Source: Stutzerimonas frequens (GTDB lineage Bacteria > Pseudomonadota > Gammaproteobacteria > Pseudomonadales > Pseudomonadaceae). From it: a stretch of DNA of 64,000 nucleotides. The stretch lies in the NCBI RefSeq assembly GCF_024448335.1, contig NZ_JAMOHM010000008.1, forward strand, positions 62,001-126,000. The letters are read 5' to 3'. This document shows positions 41,702 to 51,010 of the stretch, in pieces. The position numbers and the translations under genes were made by a program. The stretch's first letter is position 1, and the number at the start of each line of letters is the position of its first letter. Under the pieces are notes generated by a model. It was not told the DNA's origin, ran no database searches, and saw only the letters and a list, made by a program, of their open reading frames with translations.

Positions 41702-42679
41702 TCATCCATGGGAGTGGCCGAACCAGCGCCGCAGACGGCTCGGTGCGGGGCGGCTGAAGGCCTGCAGCAAGCCTGCTGCATTGATCGAGCGCTGCGCTGC
41801 GTCGAACGCCAGTGCTGTGCGTAGGGCTGGCCAGCAATGCGCGGGAAGCTGCGGCGGGCGCTGCAGGGTGCTATCCAGCTCCATCGCCTTGGCCTGGCGA
41901 GCGCTGAGCCGGCGAAACGGATGGCTGCCGCTGGCCAGTTCGTAGAGCACGCAGGCCAGCGCATAGATATCGGCGCTGGCGGTCAGCTCGCCCCCGTCGA
42001 GCAGCTCGAGTGCCGCATAGCGCGGCGTCCAGGCGGCGAAGCGCGTGCGGCACAGGCGCGGCAGACCGGGTAGCAGGCCTTCCAGCGGCTGGCCGAGGCC
42101 ATAGTCGAACAGGCGCAGGCCGTCATCGGCGAGCATCACGTTGCTTGGTTTCAGGTCGCCATGCAGCACGCCCAGGCTGTGGGAGTAGCTCAGCGCCTCC
42201 AGCAGCGGCAACGCGATGCCCTGCAGTTCGCTCCAGGGCATGCCCTGCGGGCGCTCGCACAGCAGCTGGTCGAGGGTCGGTCCCTTCAGCAGCTCCAGGG
42301 TGATGAAGGCGCGCTGGCTCGCCGGGTCGATATCGAAGTTGTACAGGCGCACCACATGGCGGTGGCTGAGGCGCGTGGTCAATGCGTATTCGCTGTAGAG
42401 CAGCGCGCTGGCGTCGGGGTATTCGGCGAAGTCTTCACTGAGGGTCTTCAGCGCCACGTAAGGATCCGGATCGCCGAACTGTTCGCGCAGCAGGTCACGC
42501 GCGCGATAGACCGCACCCATGCCGCCGACGCCGAGCAGGCGCTCGATCCGGTAGCGGCCGCCGAGCACGTCCGGCAGCTCGCCGACAGGCGTCCTCGGTT
42601 CCACTGGCATTGGCGTGGACGCGGTGGACGCCAGGGCAAAGTAGGTGAGGTCGCTGGCCTGCAGTTGTGGTGCGTTCAT
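41702..42679 (-). CDS. stk1: Type VI-associated serine/threonine protein kinase (Stk1-like)
   Basis: A 325-residue soluble Hanks-type kinase. The glycine loop is GVGGMGAV (50-57), the ATP lysine is in VALKTL (78), the catalytic loop is HGDLKPSN (173-180) and the magnesium motif is DYG (192-194). HGD instead of HRD and DYG instead of DFG are minor departures. It lacks the membrane and von Willebrand parts of the longer PpkA and matches the size of P. aeruginosa Stk1 of HSI-II. It overlaps the phosphatase gene (ATGA), a kinase/phosphatase switch. The FHA protein TagH of this operon is a likely partner, by analogy. Confidence 0.85.
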   Translation of the reverse strand: MNAPQLQASDLTYFALASTASTPMPVEPRTPVGELPDVLGGRYRIERLLGVGGMGAVYRARDLLREQFGDPDPYVALKTLSEDFAEYPDASALLYSEYALTTRLSHRHVVRLYNFDIDPASQRAFITLELLKGPTLDQLLCERPQGMPWSELQGIALPLLEALSYSHSLGVLHGDLKPSNVMLADDGLRLFDYGLGQPLEGLLPGLPRLCRTRFAAWTPRYAALELLDGGELTASADIYALACVLYELASGSHPFRRLSARQAKAMELDSTLQRPPQLPAHCWPALRTALAFDAAQRSINAAGLLQAFSRPAPSRLRRWFGHSHG

Positions 42680-43410
42680 CGGCGGATCACCACGGCGCTG
42701 AGGTTGTCCCGCGCCGGGCCCTTGAGCGCCTGGCGAAACAGCCGCTCTAACGCCAACTGCGTGGACGGCAGGCTGAGGGCTGCACCGAGCGCGTCGGCCG
42801 ACATGCTCTGGTAGAGCCCATCGCTGCACAGCAGCAGCGTGTCGCCCGGGAACACGGCGAACTCGAGGATATCCAGTTCCAGCTTTTCGCTGGCGCCGAT
42901 GGCGCGGGTCAGCGCATTAGCGGCCGGGTGTTTGGCGGCGAGCTCGGGACTGAGCTGCTGCTCGTCGATCAGTTGCTGCAACAGCGAGTGGTCGCGGGAA
43001 AGCTGATACAGCCGGCCGCCGCGCCACAAGTAGCAGCGGCTATCGCCGGCCCATATGCAGGCGGCGCGGTCACCTTCGATGAGCAGGGCGACCACGGTAC
43101 TGCCGATCACCGGATCGGGACGTTCGGCGGTGACCGTCAGTTCCTGGCTGAGCCGGCGATTCAGCTCATGCAGACAGCGCCGCAACGCCCGCAGCCGCTC
43201 CGGCAGATCGCCGCCGCCGGAAAGCTCGGCCAACTGCTCGATGATCAGGCGGCTGGCCAGGGCGCCGTTCTGGTGCCCGCCCATGCCGTCGGCCACGGCC
43301 CACAGCCCGGCCTGTGGCAGGTCGAGAAAGGCGTCCTCGTTGCGCGCCCGCACCTTGCCGGTGTCGGTGCGCGCGACGCTGCGCCAGCTGCACGCGGTTG
43401 CGTTCATCAC
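42676..43410 (-). CDS. stp1: Type VI-associated PP2C-family protein phosphatase (Stp1-like)
   Basis: A 244-residue metal-dependent phosphatase. PP2C motifs in order: RNEDAF (23-28), VADGMGGHQNG (39-49, metal aspartate 41), GSTVV, AGDSRCYLW, RDHSLLQQL, LLLCSDGLY and DNLSAVVI. No membrane segment is seen. It overlaps tssM upstream and the kinase gene downstream, each by ATGA, and should reverse that kinase. Gene order tssM-stp-stk is that of P. aeruginosa HSI-II. Confidence 0.87.
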   Translation of the reverse strand: MMNATACSWRSVARTDTGKVRARNEDAFLDLPQAGLWAVADGMGGHQNGALASRLIIEQLAELSGGGDLPERLRALRRCLHELNRRLSQELTVTAERPDPVIGSTVVALLIEGDRAACIWAGDSRCYLWRGGRLYQLSRDHSLLQQLIDEQQLSPELAAKHPAANALTRAIGASEKLELDILEFAVFPGDTLLLCSDGLYQSMSADALGAALSLPSTQLALERLFRQALKGPARDNLSAVVIRR

Positions 43411-46400
43411 AGCGTCGCCGGCAGCTTGAAGCCGCGCAGCAGCGCGAGGTCGAACGGATTCGGCGAGCGCTGCGCATGCAGCAGATAGTTGGCGCGCAGA
43501 CCGCCGAGATCGGCCTTGAGCATCAGCACGTCGCGCCCGCTGTGGTAATCGACCTGCATCAGGTCGATCAGGCGGAACAGCGACCAGGGCCCGGTGTTCT
43601 TCTCGATACCCACGCGACGGCCGCCGAGTTCCTCCACTACCAGGCTGGTGCGTCCGTCGTCGGCTTCGGCCGGCCAGCGGAACGCGGTCTGCACGATGGG
43701 CCCGTGGCGATATTCCATCTGCTGATTGCCGAAGCGGAAGTCGGCCCGGCCGAGGCTCGAATCCAGGGAGTACGGCTCGAGCTTGAACAGGATCAGCGGC
43801 TCGTTGGGGTTCTCGGCGAAGAAGCTGCGGCGAATGGTCTGCGCCCGGCTCATCTGTGCAAGGAACTGCTCGGACAGCGGCAGGCCGCGGCCATCGACTC
43901 GGCGCAGCTGGTAGTGGCTGGCGCTGCCGCTGACGAAAGGCCTGAGGTAGCGCTCGAAGAAGCTGTCCGCCAGGCCCTGGGCCTTGAAGAACTCGCGGAA
44001 GTCGGCGAGGGCGACGTCGCTGGCGCTATGGGCGCTGAACGGATAGCGCTCGCGCAGGGCACCGCGATAGCTGGCATAGAGCTCGTTGCGATAGCGCTGG
44101 TTGAGGTAGTGGTAGGCATCGCTGAGCACCAGCGACCAGCTGTCCTCGGCCAGCAGGCCCAGCCATTTGCCCAGCGGCTGCGGCAGCCGTGCAGCGCTGT
44201 TGCGCAGCTGGTTGATGGCGTCGCGCTGACCGCCCATGCGTGCCTTGGCCATCTCGAAGGCGGCCTGTTCCGGTGCGCTGGCATGGGCCAGCGAGGCCAG
44301 CTGCGATTGCAGGGCGTCGAGGGCCTGCAGACTGGCGCTCAGCTCGGGGCCGGCTGCGCCGTTTTCGTCCAGCAGTTGGTGCAACGGCGCGAAGCGGCGC
44401 TCCAGGGCCTTGCGTGCAGTGTCGGGTATGTTCTTCAGGAGCGCAGCCTGGGCCTGCTCCGCCGCGGCAGTGGCCAGTTTGGCCGCCTTGCCGAGCTTGC
44501 CACCGGCGCCTTGCGCCGCTTCGGCCAGCTCGCCGGCCTCGGCGGTCGCTTCGGTCACGCCGGCGAACCGGGTGTTCTCGCGTATTTCCAGCAGCAGTTG
44601 CAGCAGCGGCGAGTTGGCGGCGGTGAGCCCGGCGAGCTGTGCGGCACCCTGCGCCGCACTGGCGGCCGGCAGGATGTTCAGCTGGGCGATCGCTTCGCTC
44701 CAGTGCACGGCGTAGTCGCGGAAATACAGCTGCTCCATTTCCGTCAGCAGGCGGCCGAGGTCCTTGGCGCTGAGGCTGTCGCCTTCGCCCAGCACCCAGT
44801 TGTCGCGCAGGATCTCACTGACCAGATCGGCGCCCTGAGCGACGAACAGCTTGTGATAGCCGCGCTGGGTATAGAAGCCGGGAATCGAATAGTCACCGCC
44901 GACGAACAGCGATGCCTGCGGACCGAGCTGTGTGTTCAGACGATAGTCGGGAAGGTTGCGCGCCTGGTCGCGCAGCATGCGGTACACCACTGCCGCCAGC
45001 GATTCGCTGCGCAACTGGGCGCGGGCCTTGGCCACCAGTTTTTCGTTCAGCTGATACGGCGCGAAGGATTCCTCCAGCAGGCGCGCAAAGTGCGTGTTGA
45101 GCCCCTGCTGCGCCACGGCATTGCCCGGATGGCGCAGCGACCAGTCGGCCGCCAGCCAGTCCTTGAGAAACGCAGCATCACGGCGTTCGGCCAGGTTGAG
45201 CATGAGATAGGCGCGCAGGCTGCCGAGCAGTTGCTCGCGGTCGTTCAGGTTGGCGCGAATCTGCGCTTCCAGCTGCCGGCCGACACGTGGCAGCAGCAGC
45301 TTCTCCAGATCGCGGCGATAGGCCTCGTGCAGCGTCGGGTCGACCGCCTCGCCCTGATACAGGCCGCCCCGGCGCAGCCAGGACACCTCATCTTTCGGCG
45401 GGAACACCTCGGTCGCCGCATAGCTCGCGTCCAGAGCCTTGAGCGTGCGCAGAGCCTCGTCTCCCGCCTCGATGGACTTGCGCTCGCTGCCGAGTTGCTG
45501 GGCGATGCCGCGCAGTTGTTCCAGGCGCTCGTGGTTGCCCGAGAAGTTCAGCGCCCAGGCGCCGCCGATCAGCAGCAGGCAGCCGAAGGCGCCGGCATAG
45601 AGGGCACGCTGGCCCCAGTCGATGCGGCGCACCTCGCGTTGGTCGAGGCCCGCCAGTTCGGCTTCCGGAAAGATCACCCGGCTGAGTAGCTGATTGATGA
45701 AGCGCGCGCGGCCGCTGCGGAAGGTTGGCAGTGCACTGCTGGCCAGGCCGAGCTGACGACCGATGCCGGCGGTGAGCGGGTCGAGACCTTCGCGCAGTTG
45801 CGGCGCGCTGGTCAGGTAGAAGCCGCGCAGCTGGCTGGCGCGCTGGTAACGGTTGCCGGCGAAGGCCAGTTCGATGAAGAGGCTCAGATGCTCGCCGATC
45901 TGCCCCAGCTGATGGGGGAAGTCGAGGATGCGGCCACGGCGCTGGGTATCGCGCTCCTGATGCATGCGCAGGATCACCTGGCTGTTCAGCCGGCGCAGCA
46001 GTTCCTCGAACTCCTGGCGCACGACCTGCGCGTCGCTGCCATTCTGTTCCTTGCGGAAACTCGCGCCGAGCACCTGATCGCTTTCCTCCCGCGACAGCTG
46101 CTCGAAGAACTCGTCGAAACCGAGAATCCGATCGGCCTTGCTCAGCACCAGGTAGATCGGCACGTCCACGCTCAGACGTTGATGGATCTCGTGCAGGCGC
46201 TGACGGGTCTGGCGGGCAAGGTTCTCCAGCTCCAGTTCACTGCCGCCTTGCAGCTGATCCACCGGCAGGTTGACCAGTACGCCGTTGAGCGGGCGGGCGC
46301 GGCGCCTGCGCAGCAGACCGAGCAGGGTTTCCCAGGCGCTGCCGTCGACCGCTGCATCGGGCTGGGTCAGGTAGCGGCCGGCGGTGTCGATCAGCACGGC

Positions 46401-46946
46401 ATGATCGGCGAAGTACCAGTCGGCATAGCGGGTGCCCGAGACGTCCTTGGTCAGGCGCTGCTGTTCGCTGCGGTTGAGCGGGAAATCCAGCCCGGAGAAG
46501 TCCAGCAGGCTGGTCTTGCCGCTACCCTGCGGGCCGATCAGCAGGTACCAGGGCAGCTCACTGCGCCATTTCTCGCTGCGCCCGCGATAGAGGCTGGAGG
46601 TCTTCAGGGTACGCAGCGCCTGCTTGAAGCGATGGCGCAACTCCTGTTGCTCTTCGCCGATCAGGCCGTCGCGGCGCAGTTGTTCCTGAACGTCCTGATC
46701 CTCGGCGTCGCGCTTCTTGCGCGCGCTAGCGCGCCAGCTGGCGAAGACCATGGCCAGGCCCCAGCCGAGAAACAGCACGCTGATGCTCAACAGGCGGGCG
46801 GTCGAGGATTCCCAGAAGCGGTAGTCGTCGACCGCCAGCAGCGGCCCGACGAACCACACCACAACCGCCAGCAGCAAGACCAGCAGTAGGCTCCAGACCC
46901 AGGTCCGGCGCAGCACGGCGCCGAGCTTGCCAAAGAACGTCTTCAT
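43407..46946 (-). CDS. tssM: Type VI secretion inner-membrane protein TssM (IcmF)
   Basis: A 1179-residue IcmF/TssM protein. Two membrane helices (about 17-37 and 52-70) precede a cytoplasmic NTPase-like domain with Walker A GPQGSGKT (138-145). A third helix lies near residue 440, followed by the large periplasmic domain with the C-terminal beta-rich part (FKLEPYSLDSS) that contacts TssJ. Length is normal. It begins 1 base after tssL ends and overlaps the phosphatase start. With TssJ and TssL it spans the envelope. Confidence 0.95.
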   Translation of the reverse strand: MKTFFGKLGAVLRRTWVWSLLLVLLLAVVVWFVGPLLAVDDYRFWESSTARLLSISVLFLGWGLAMVFASWRASARKKRDAEDQDVQEQLRRDGLIGEEQQELRHRFKQALRTLKTSSLYRGRSEKWRSELPWYLLIGPQGSGKTSLLDFSGLDFPLNRSEQQRLTKDVSGTRYADWYFADHAVLIDTAGRYLTQPDAAVDGSAWETLLGLLRRRRARPLNGVLVNLPVDQLQGGSELELENLARQTRQRLHEIHQRLSVDVPIYLVLSKADRILGFDEFFEQLSREESDQVLGASFRKEQNGSDAQVVRQEFEELLRRLNSQVILRMHQERDTQRRGRILDFPHQLGQIGEHLSLFIELAFAGNRYQRASQLRGFYLTSAPQLREGLDPLTAGIGRQLGLASSALPTFRSGRARFINQLLSRVIFPEAELAGLDQREVRRIDWGQRALYAGAFGCLLLIGGAWALNFSGNHERLEQLRGIAQQLGSERKSIEAGDEALRTLKALDASYAATEVFPPKDEVSWLRRGGLYQGEAVDPTLHEAYRRDLEKLLLPRVGRQLEAQIRANLNDREQLLGSLRAYLMLNLAERRDAAFLKDWLAADWSLRHPGNAVAQQGLNTHFARLLEESFAPYQLNEKLVAKARAQLRSESLAAVVYRMLRDQARNLPDYRLNTQLGPQASLFVGGDYSIPGFYTQRGYHKLFVAQGADLVSEILRDNWVLGEGDSLSAKDLGRLLTEMEQLYFRDYAVHWSEAIAQLNILPAASAAQGAAQLAGLTAANSPLLQLLLEIRENTRFAGVTEATAEAGELAEAAQGAGGKLGKAAKLATAAAEQAQAALLKNIPDTARKALERRFAPLHQLLDENGAAGPELSASLQALDALQSQLASLAHASAPEQAAFEMAKARMGGQRDAINQLRNSAARLPQPLGKWLGLLAEDSWSLVLSDAYHYLNQRYRNELYASYRGALRERYPFSAHSASDVALADFREFFKAQGLADSFFERYLRPFVSGSASHYQLRRVDGRGLPLSEQFLAQMSRAQTIRRSFFAENPNEPLILFKLEPYSLDSSLGRADFRFGNQQMEYRHGPIVQTAFRWPAEADDGRTSLVVEELGGRRVGIEKNTGPWSLFRLIDLMQVDYHSGRDVLMLKADLGGLRANYLLHAQRSPNPFDLALLRGFKLPATL

Positions 46947-46947
46947 C

Positions 46948-47829
46948 TCATTTCATCCCTGAAAAGGTGGAACCGCCGGCATCCATGTCCAGCACTCGAT
47001 AGGGTTGCAGCACGGCCTCGCGCTGTTCGCCGAGCACCCAGGCGAAGCCGCCGTAGATCACCCCGAGGCAGACCAGGGTGAACAGCGCGACCATCCACCA
47101 GGGCACGATGCGCACCAAGCGCCGGCGGGTGTCCTTGAGGCCCTCCCAATGCGGCGACAGCTCGCGCGGGATGTCGCCGCGCATCTGCCGGATCTGCCGG
47201 TAAAGGCTGTCGCGTACCGCTTCCAGCTCGAGCATGCCGCGCGGCAGCACGCGGTACTTGCCCTCGAAGCCGAGGGACAGGCAGAGGTACATCAGTTCAA
47301 GCATCGGCAGGTGCTTGACCGGGTTGCGCGACAGCCGCTCGAGCAGCTGGAAGAACTTCTCGCCGCCGAAGGTCTCGTTGTGGAAGGAGGACAGCAGGCT
47401 CATCTGCGACCATTCGCTCTCGTTGCCCCAGGGCGTGGTCACCACGGCCTCGTCGAGCACGGTGCAGAGCACGTAGCGCGCCGCCATCACCTGGCTGCTT
47501 TCGGCGCCGTCATGCAGCGCGCGATGCTCGAACAGCTTGATCGCGCTGCTCAACTGGCCGTGCAGGGCCTGCAGGTCTTCGCTTTCCAGGCTGTGCTTGA
47601 AGCGCACCACTTCCGACAGCAGCGGCGAGGCGGCGGCCACCAGCGGGTTGAGGCTGATGTTGAAGGTTTCCGCCGGGCGCAGGCGCGCGGCGTAGATCAT
47701 TCGCTCCTCCAGCTGCTCGAAGCGTGGCGGGGTGTCGAAGTCGGTCAGCGGGCTCTGCGCCGGGGCCTCTCCCGCTCGATTGACGATGACCGTGCGGTCG
47801 TCCTGTCCGTAATCCATTTCCTTGATCAT
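46948..47829 (-). CDS. tssL: Type VI secretion protein TssL (DotU), short form
   Basis: A 293-residue C-tail-anchored protein. The cytoplasmic DotU domain shows RMIYAARLRPAETFNISLNP, YVLCTVLDEAVVTTPWGNES and FGGEKFFQLLERLSRNP, and one membrane helix lies at about 241-262. There is no peptidoglycan-binding OmpA domain, so anchoring to the wall must come from another protein. It ends 1 base before tssM starts and begins 5 bases after tssK. An alternative start at 47814 (MDYGQ) is possible. Confidence 0.94.
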   Translation of the reverse strand: MIKEMDYGQDDRTVIVNRAGEAPAQSPLTDFDTPPRFEQLEERMIYAARLRPAETFNISLNPLVAAASPLLSEVVRFKHSLESEDLQALHGQLSSAIKLFEHRALHDGAESSQVMAARYVLCTVLDEAVVTTPWGNESEWSQMSLLSSFHNETFGGEKFFQLLERLSRNPVKHLPMLELMYLCLSLGFEGKYRVLPRGMLELEAVRDSLYRQIRQMRGDIPRELSPHWEGLKDTRRRLVRIVPWWMVALFTLVCLGVIYGGFAWVLGEQREAVLQPYRVLDMDAGGSTFSGMK

Positions 47830-47834
47830 GTCGC

Positions 47835-49166
47835 TCAGTCCCTGACCGCCCAGAATTTCAGTTCGAGCCCGGCGAAGTCACCGGACACATGGAAGGCAAA
47901 GCCGCCGGAACGCTCCAGTTGCGCCTGGTCCTCGGCGTTGAGCTCCAGCGCGAAATAGGTCTTGCCGGCGTGGAAGGGGATCTGCCGCGGCGCCACCGGC
48001 AGCGGCTTGAGGCGGATGCCCGGCAGATGCAGGTTGACCAGCTGGCGGATGCGCTCCACCGGGCCGATCTTCAGGTGCGCCGGCAGCCGCGTGCGCAGGG
48101 TTTCCGAATCGCACTGGGCGCTGGCGGCGAGCACGAAGGACGCCGTGCCGAGCAGCTTGTGGTCATGCAGCGGCGATACCTGGATGCCGTACTGACGCTG
48201 CTGCAGCAGCAGCTCGATGGCGTGCTGCTCGAGCACCATCGACAGCACCTGGCGGATCGCGTCCATCAGCTTGCGGAAGCTCGCGCCCTGATCACCGTGC
48301 TGGTAACGGCCATCCAGGCGCGGGCGCTTGCTCTCGCTGGAGAAGGTCGCCAGCTCGCCGAGCAGGCCAAGCAGATCGCGGTAGATCTGCTCCGGATGCA
48401 CCTGCTCCACGCCCAGGTAGTGGCGTAGCACCGGTTCGTGACGGTTGATCAGCTGCAGCATCATGAAGTCGCCGACCTCGGCGCCACCCACCTTGCCGGT
48501 GGCGCTGATTCGCTCGGCAAGGGTATCGCCGCGGTGGGCGAGCATGCTGATCACTTCCTTCAGGCAGGACAGCAGATAGCCGGAAGCTTGGAAGTTGACG
48601 TAGGTGGGAATGAATTCCGCGTCGAGGCTGATGACCCCGTCCGGTGTGGTGTCCAGCACCTCGCACAGCTGCAGCTTCACGTAGGCCTGGTCGCTCTGCT
48701 GCTCGCCCAGCAGCAGGCGGAAATCCGGCAGGCCGGTGCTGACCTGGCTGGTGCTGCTGTCGCCGGCATTGGAGTCGGCGACGTCCAGTTCGTGGGCGGT
48801 ATAGCGCGCCAGCACGTCCTTCTGCTCGGGCCGGCGGGTTTCGATGTGGTTGCCGGTGACCAGCGGCAGCGCAAGGTAGACCGGTGTGCTGCCGGTGTTC
48901 GGCGGAATGTCCAGCGCCAGTGGCTCGCGCTCGCTGCCCAGCTCGAACAGCGTGCCGTCGGGGAGGATGCCGCTGGCCTGGCTGAGCACCAGCTTGCCCA
49001 TGTTGAGGAACTGGCGGTCGATCTCCAGATTGAAGAATCCCCAGGCATAGCTGCTCAGCTTCTGGGTGCGGGCCTTGAGTTGGTGATCGTAGTATCGATC
49101 GCTCTGCTGGAAGTGCTGCGGACGCAGCAGCATGCCTTCCTGCCAGACAACCTTATGCAGGCTCAT
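47835..49166 (-). CDS. tssK: Type VI secretion baseplate protein TssK
   Basis: A 443-residue TssK/ImpJ/VasE protein. The N-terminal KVVWQEGMLLRPQHFQQSDR signature is exact for the family, and MLAHRGDTLAERISATGKVG lies in the middle. TssK links the baseplate to the TssJLM membrane complex. It is 2 bases after tssJ and 5 bases before tssL. It is the only baseplate component in this cluster: TssE, TssF and TssG are not present. Confidence 0.95.
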   Translation of the reverse strand: MSLHKVVWQEGMLLRPQHFQQSDRYYDHQLKARTQKLSSYAWGFFNLEIDRQFLNMGKLVLSQASGILPDGTLFELGSEREPLALDIPPNTGSTPVYLALPLVTGNHIETRRPEQKDVLARYTAHELDVADSNAGDSSTSQVSTGLPDFRLLLGEQQSDQAYVKLQLCEVLDTTPDGVISLDAEFIPTYVNFQASGYLLSCLKEVISMLAHRGDTLAERISATGKVGGAEVGDFMMLQLINRHEPVLRHYLGVEQVHPEQIYRDLLGLLGELATFSSESKRPRLDGRYQHGDQGASFRKLMDAIRQVLSMVLEQHAIELLLQQRQYGIQVSPLHDHKLLGTASFVLAASAQCDSETLRTRLPAHLKIGPVERIRQLVNLHLPGIRLKPLPVAPRQIPFHAGKTYFALELNAEDQAQLERSGGFAFHVSGDFAGLELKFWAVRD

Positions 49167-49168
49167 GC

Positions 49169-49651
49169 TTATTTTCCTTCTTCGGCGAGCGGGTCGAACA
49201 GCGCGATGCCACGCTCATCCAGGTTCAGGGCGATGCGGGTGCGCTCTTGCGGCGGAACGGCGATGACGTAGCGCCAGCTGGCTTCCGGCAGGTCGCGGTA
49301 GGCGGCCAGCACGCCGACGTAGCGGCTGCCGTCCTGCACCGAGAGCTTCAGCTCGCGGCTTTCGCCGGGACGCAGTTCCAGTTCCTCGGAGGTCACCAGG
49401 TCTGGCGCCAGGGCTTCCTTGGGCCGCTGGTAGAGGGCGAAGAAGTCGCCATTCTCGAACGCCACCGGATGCTTGAGCTCCAGCAGGCGCAGCACGATCG
49501 GCGACGGCCGGCCGTTGAGATCGGGGTTGAGGCGGTCGCTGCCGTGCAGTTCGAGGTCGAGTTTGGTCAGCTTGGAGTACGGCGACAGCGCTGAGCAGCC
49601 GCCCAGCACGAGCAGCGAGGCCAGCATGGCCAGGGTGATGCGACGAGGCAT
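49169..49651 (-). CDS. tssJ: Type VI secretion lipoprotein TssJ
   Basis: A 160-residue outer-membrane lipoprotein with lipobox LGGC (residues 16-19). The mature part has TssJ features: LELHGSDRLNPDLNGRPSPIVLRLLELK, then FFALYQRP and the GESRELKLSV strand. It should hold the periplasmic end of TssM at the outer membrane. It lies 4 bases after tagH and 2 before tssK. P. aeruginosa HSI-II calls the equivalent gene lip2. Confidence 0.92.
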   Translation of the reverse strand: MPRRITLAMLASLLVLGGCSALSPYSKLTKLDLELHGSDRLNPDLNGRPSPIVLRLLELKHPVAFENGDFFALYQRPKEALAPDLVTSEELELRPGESRELKLSVQDGSRYVGVLAAYRDLPEASWRYVIAVPPQERTRIALNLDERGIALFDPLAEEGK

Positions 49652-49655
49652 GGGA

Positions 49656-50855
49656 TCATCCTTGATGGGTTGAATCGAGCGTGGCGATCAGGCGCACCTG
49701 CTCCTCATAGGTCTTGGCGAAGTCGCGGGCGAACAGTCGCTCGCTCCAGTCGGCATCCTGGCCGAGGCTGTGATGCAGCCGCCGATAGGCGCGCCAGCGG
49801 CTGCCGGCAGTAGCGATCAGCGGTTTGCGGCCTTCGCGTTCGAAACGCAGCGCCAGCTGCTCTGGTGCCAGCTGCTCGAACATCGCGTGAACGGCCGCGC
49901 GACTGGCCGCCAGCAGTGCCACCTGATGCGCCTGGAGGTCGCGGAAGGCGCGGCCGATGGCCTGTTCGGCCGAGAGTTGGCCTGGCTTGCCACCGCGCAG
50001 CAGGGCGCTCAGGGCCTCACCCGTATCAGCGCTGTGCTTGAGCGGGTTGTTGCCGGCGCTCTGCACGGTGGTCAGCGCCAGGCGCAGCTCGTTCTTCAGT
50101 TCGCTGCGGGTGCGCAGGCTCTGCTGCAGGCCGCCAACGCTCTGCTTGAGCAGGCGGGCGGCATTCAGCGCCAAGGCCTGGCGCTGGTCCTCGTCGAGAT
50201 CGTCGAGATCGATGCCCAGCGCCTCGCCGAAACGCGCCCAGAATCCCTGCGGCAGTCGTTCGGGCTCGGCTTCGCGCTTGGCTTGCGGTGCTGCCTGCGG
50301 CATGACCAGTTCCGGCAACGGCAGGCTTTCCATGTCGATGCGCGCGTAGTCGCGCTGCTGCTGCGCCTGGCGCTGTGGCGCTACCAGAGCGAGGTCGAGG
50401 TCGTCGACCTCGGCATAGACGCGCTCTTGCTGTTCCATCGCGACCAGCGGATCGAGGTCGAGGAAGGCGTCGTCGGGGATGATGCTGCCAGCCGGCTGCG
50501 GACGACCGATGTCACCTTCGAACAGCGCCGGGTCCTGGATCAGCCGGGCGCGGATCTCGAAATCGCCCAGGCAGTAGACGCTGCCATGCTCGATGCGCTG
50601 CGGCTGGCCCTTGACAAGGCTGGCCCCGCTGTCCTTGAGCTGGATGCCGTTGCTGCTGGTATCGGTGAGAAAGAAGGCGCCGTCGCGGTAGCTGATCACT
50701 GCGTGACGGCCGGAGAGGACGCGCTTGCGGTCGGGGATCACCCAATCGCAGCCCTCTGCGCGGCCGATCACACCGCCGGCCTGCTTGAAGGTTTTGGTGG
50801 TCAACAGACCCGGCACGAATTGCTGGGCGCCCACCATATCGAAGACCAGTTCCAT
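49656..50855 (-). CDS. tagH: Type VI secretion FHA-domain protein TagH
   Basis: A 399-residue protein. Residues about 25-95 are a forkhead-associated phosphothreonine-binding domain (GRAEGCDWVIPD, VLSGRHAVISY, TDTSSNGIQL). A low-complexity linker follows, then a C-terminal VI_FHA domain from about residue 205 (QGFWARFGEALGIDLDDL). It should read phosphorylation by the kinase of this operon, as in the Fha2 system of P. aeruginosa HSI-II. It lies 20 bases after a 44-residue lipoprotein gene. Confidence 0.9.
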   Translation of the reverse strand: MELVFDMVGAQQFVPGLLTTKTFKQAGGVIGRAEGCDWVIPDRKRVLSGRHAVISYRDGAFFLTDTSSNGIQLKDSGASLVKGQPQRIEHGSVYCLGDFEIRARLIQDPALFEGDIGRPQPAGSIIPDDAFLDLDPLVAMEQQERVYAEVDDLDLALVAPQRQAQQQRDYARIDMESLPLPELVMPQAAPQAKREAEPERLPQGFWARFGEALGIDLDDLDEDQRQALALNAARLLKQSVGGLQQSLRTRSELKNELRLALTTVQSAGNNPLKHSADTGEALSALLRGGKPGQLSAEQAIGRAFRDLQAHQVALLAASRAAVHAMFEQLAPEQLALRFEREGRKPLIATAGSRWRAYRRLHHSLGQDADWSERLFARDFAKTYEEQVRLIATLDSTHQG

Positions 50856-50875
50856 GGTCGTGTCGCTCCTTGCGG

Positions 50876-51010
50876 TTACTGGCCGCGATTCAAGGCTTGC
50901 GGATCACCCAGCGGGCGATAGTGGTCATCGTCGAATTTGTAGTTGCCGGTGCAACCAGCGAGCAGCGCGGCGGCGATGAGCGAAACGAGGGCGTAATAGC
51001 GCACGGGCAC
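50876..51010 (-). CDS. Small lipoprotein at the head of the type VI operon
   Basis: A 44-residue protein starting at a GTG with a near-perfect ribosome site (AAGGAGG, 6 bases before it). The first 20 residues form a lipoprotein signal ending in the lipobox LAGC (Cys20). The mature 25 residues are TGNYKFDDDHYRPLGDPQAL plus four more, polar and acidic. It is the first gene of the leftward type VI operon, 20 bases before tagH. No family is recognised. It is too small for TssJ, which is present separately. The strong ribosome site makes it likely to be real. Confidence 0.65.
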   Translation of the reverse strand: MPVRYYALVSLIAAALLAGCTGNYKFDDDHYRPLGDPQALNRGQ

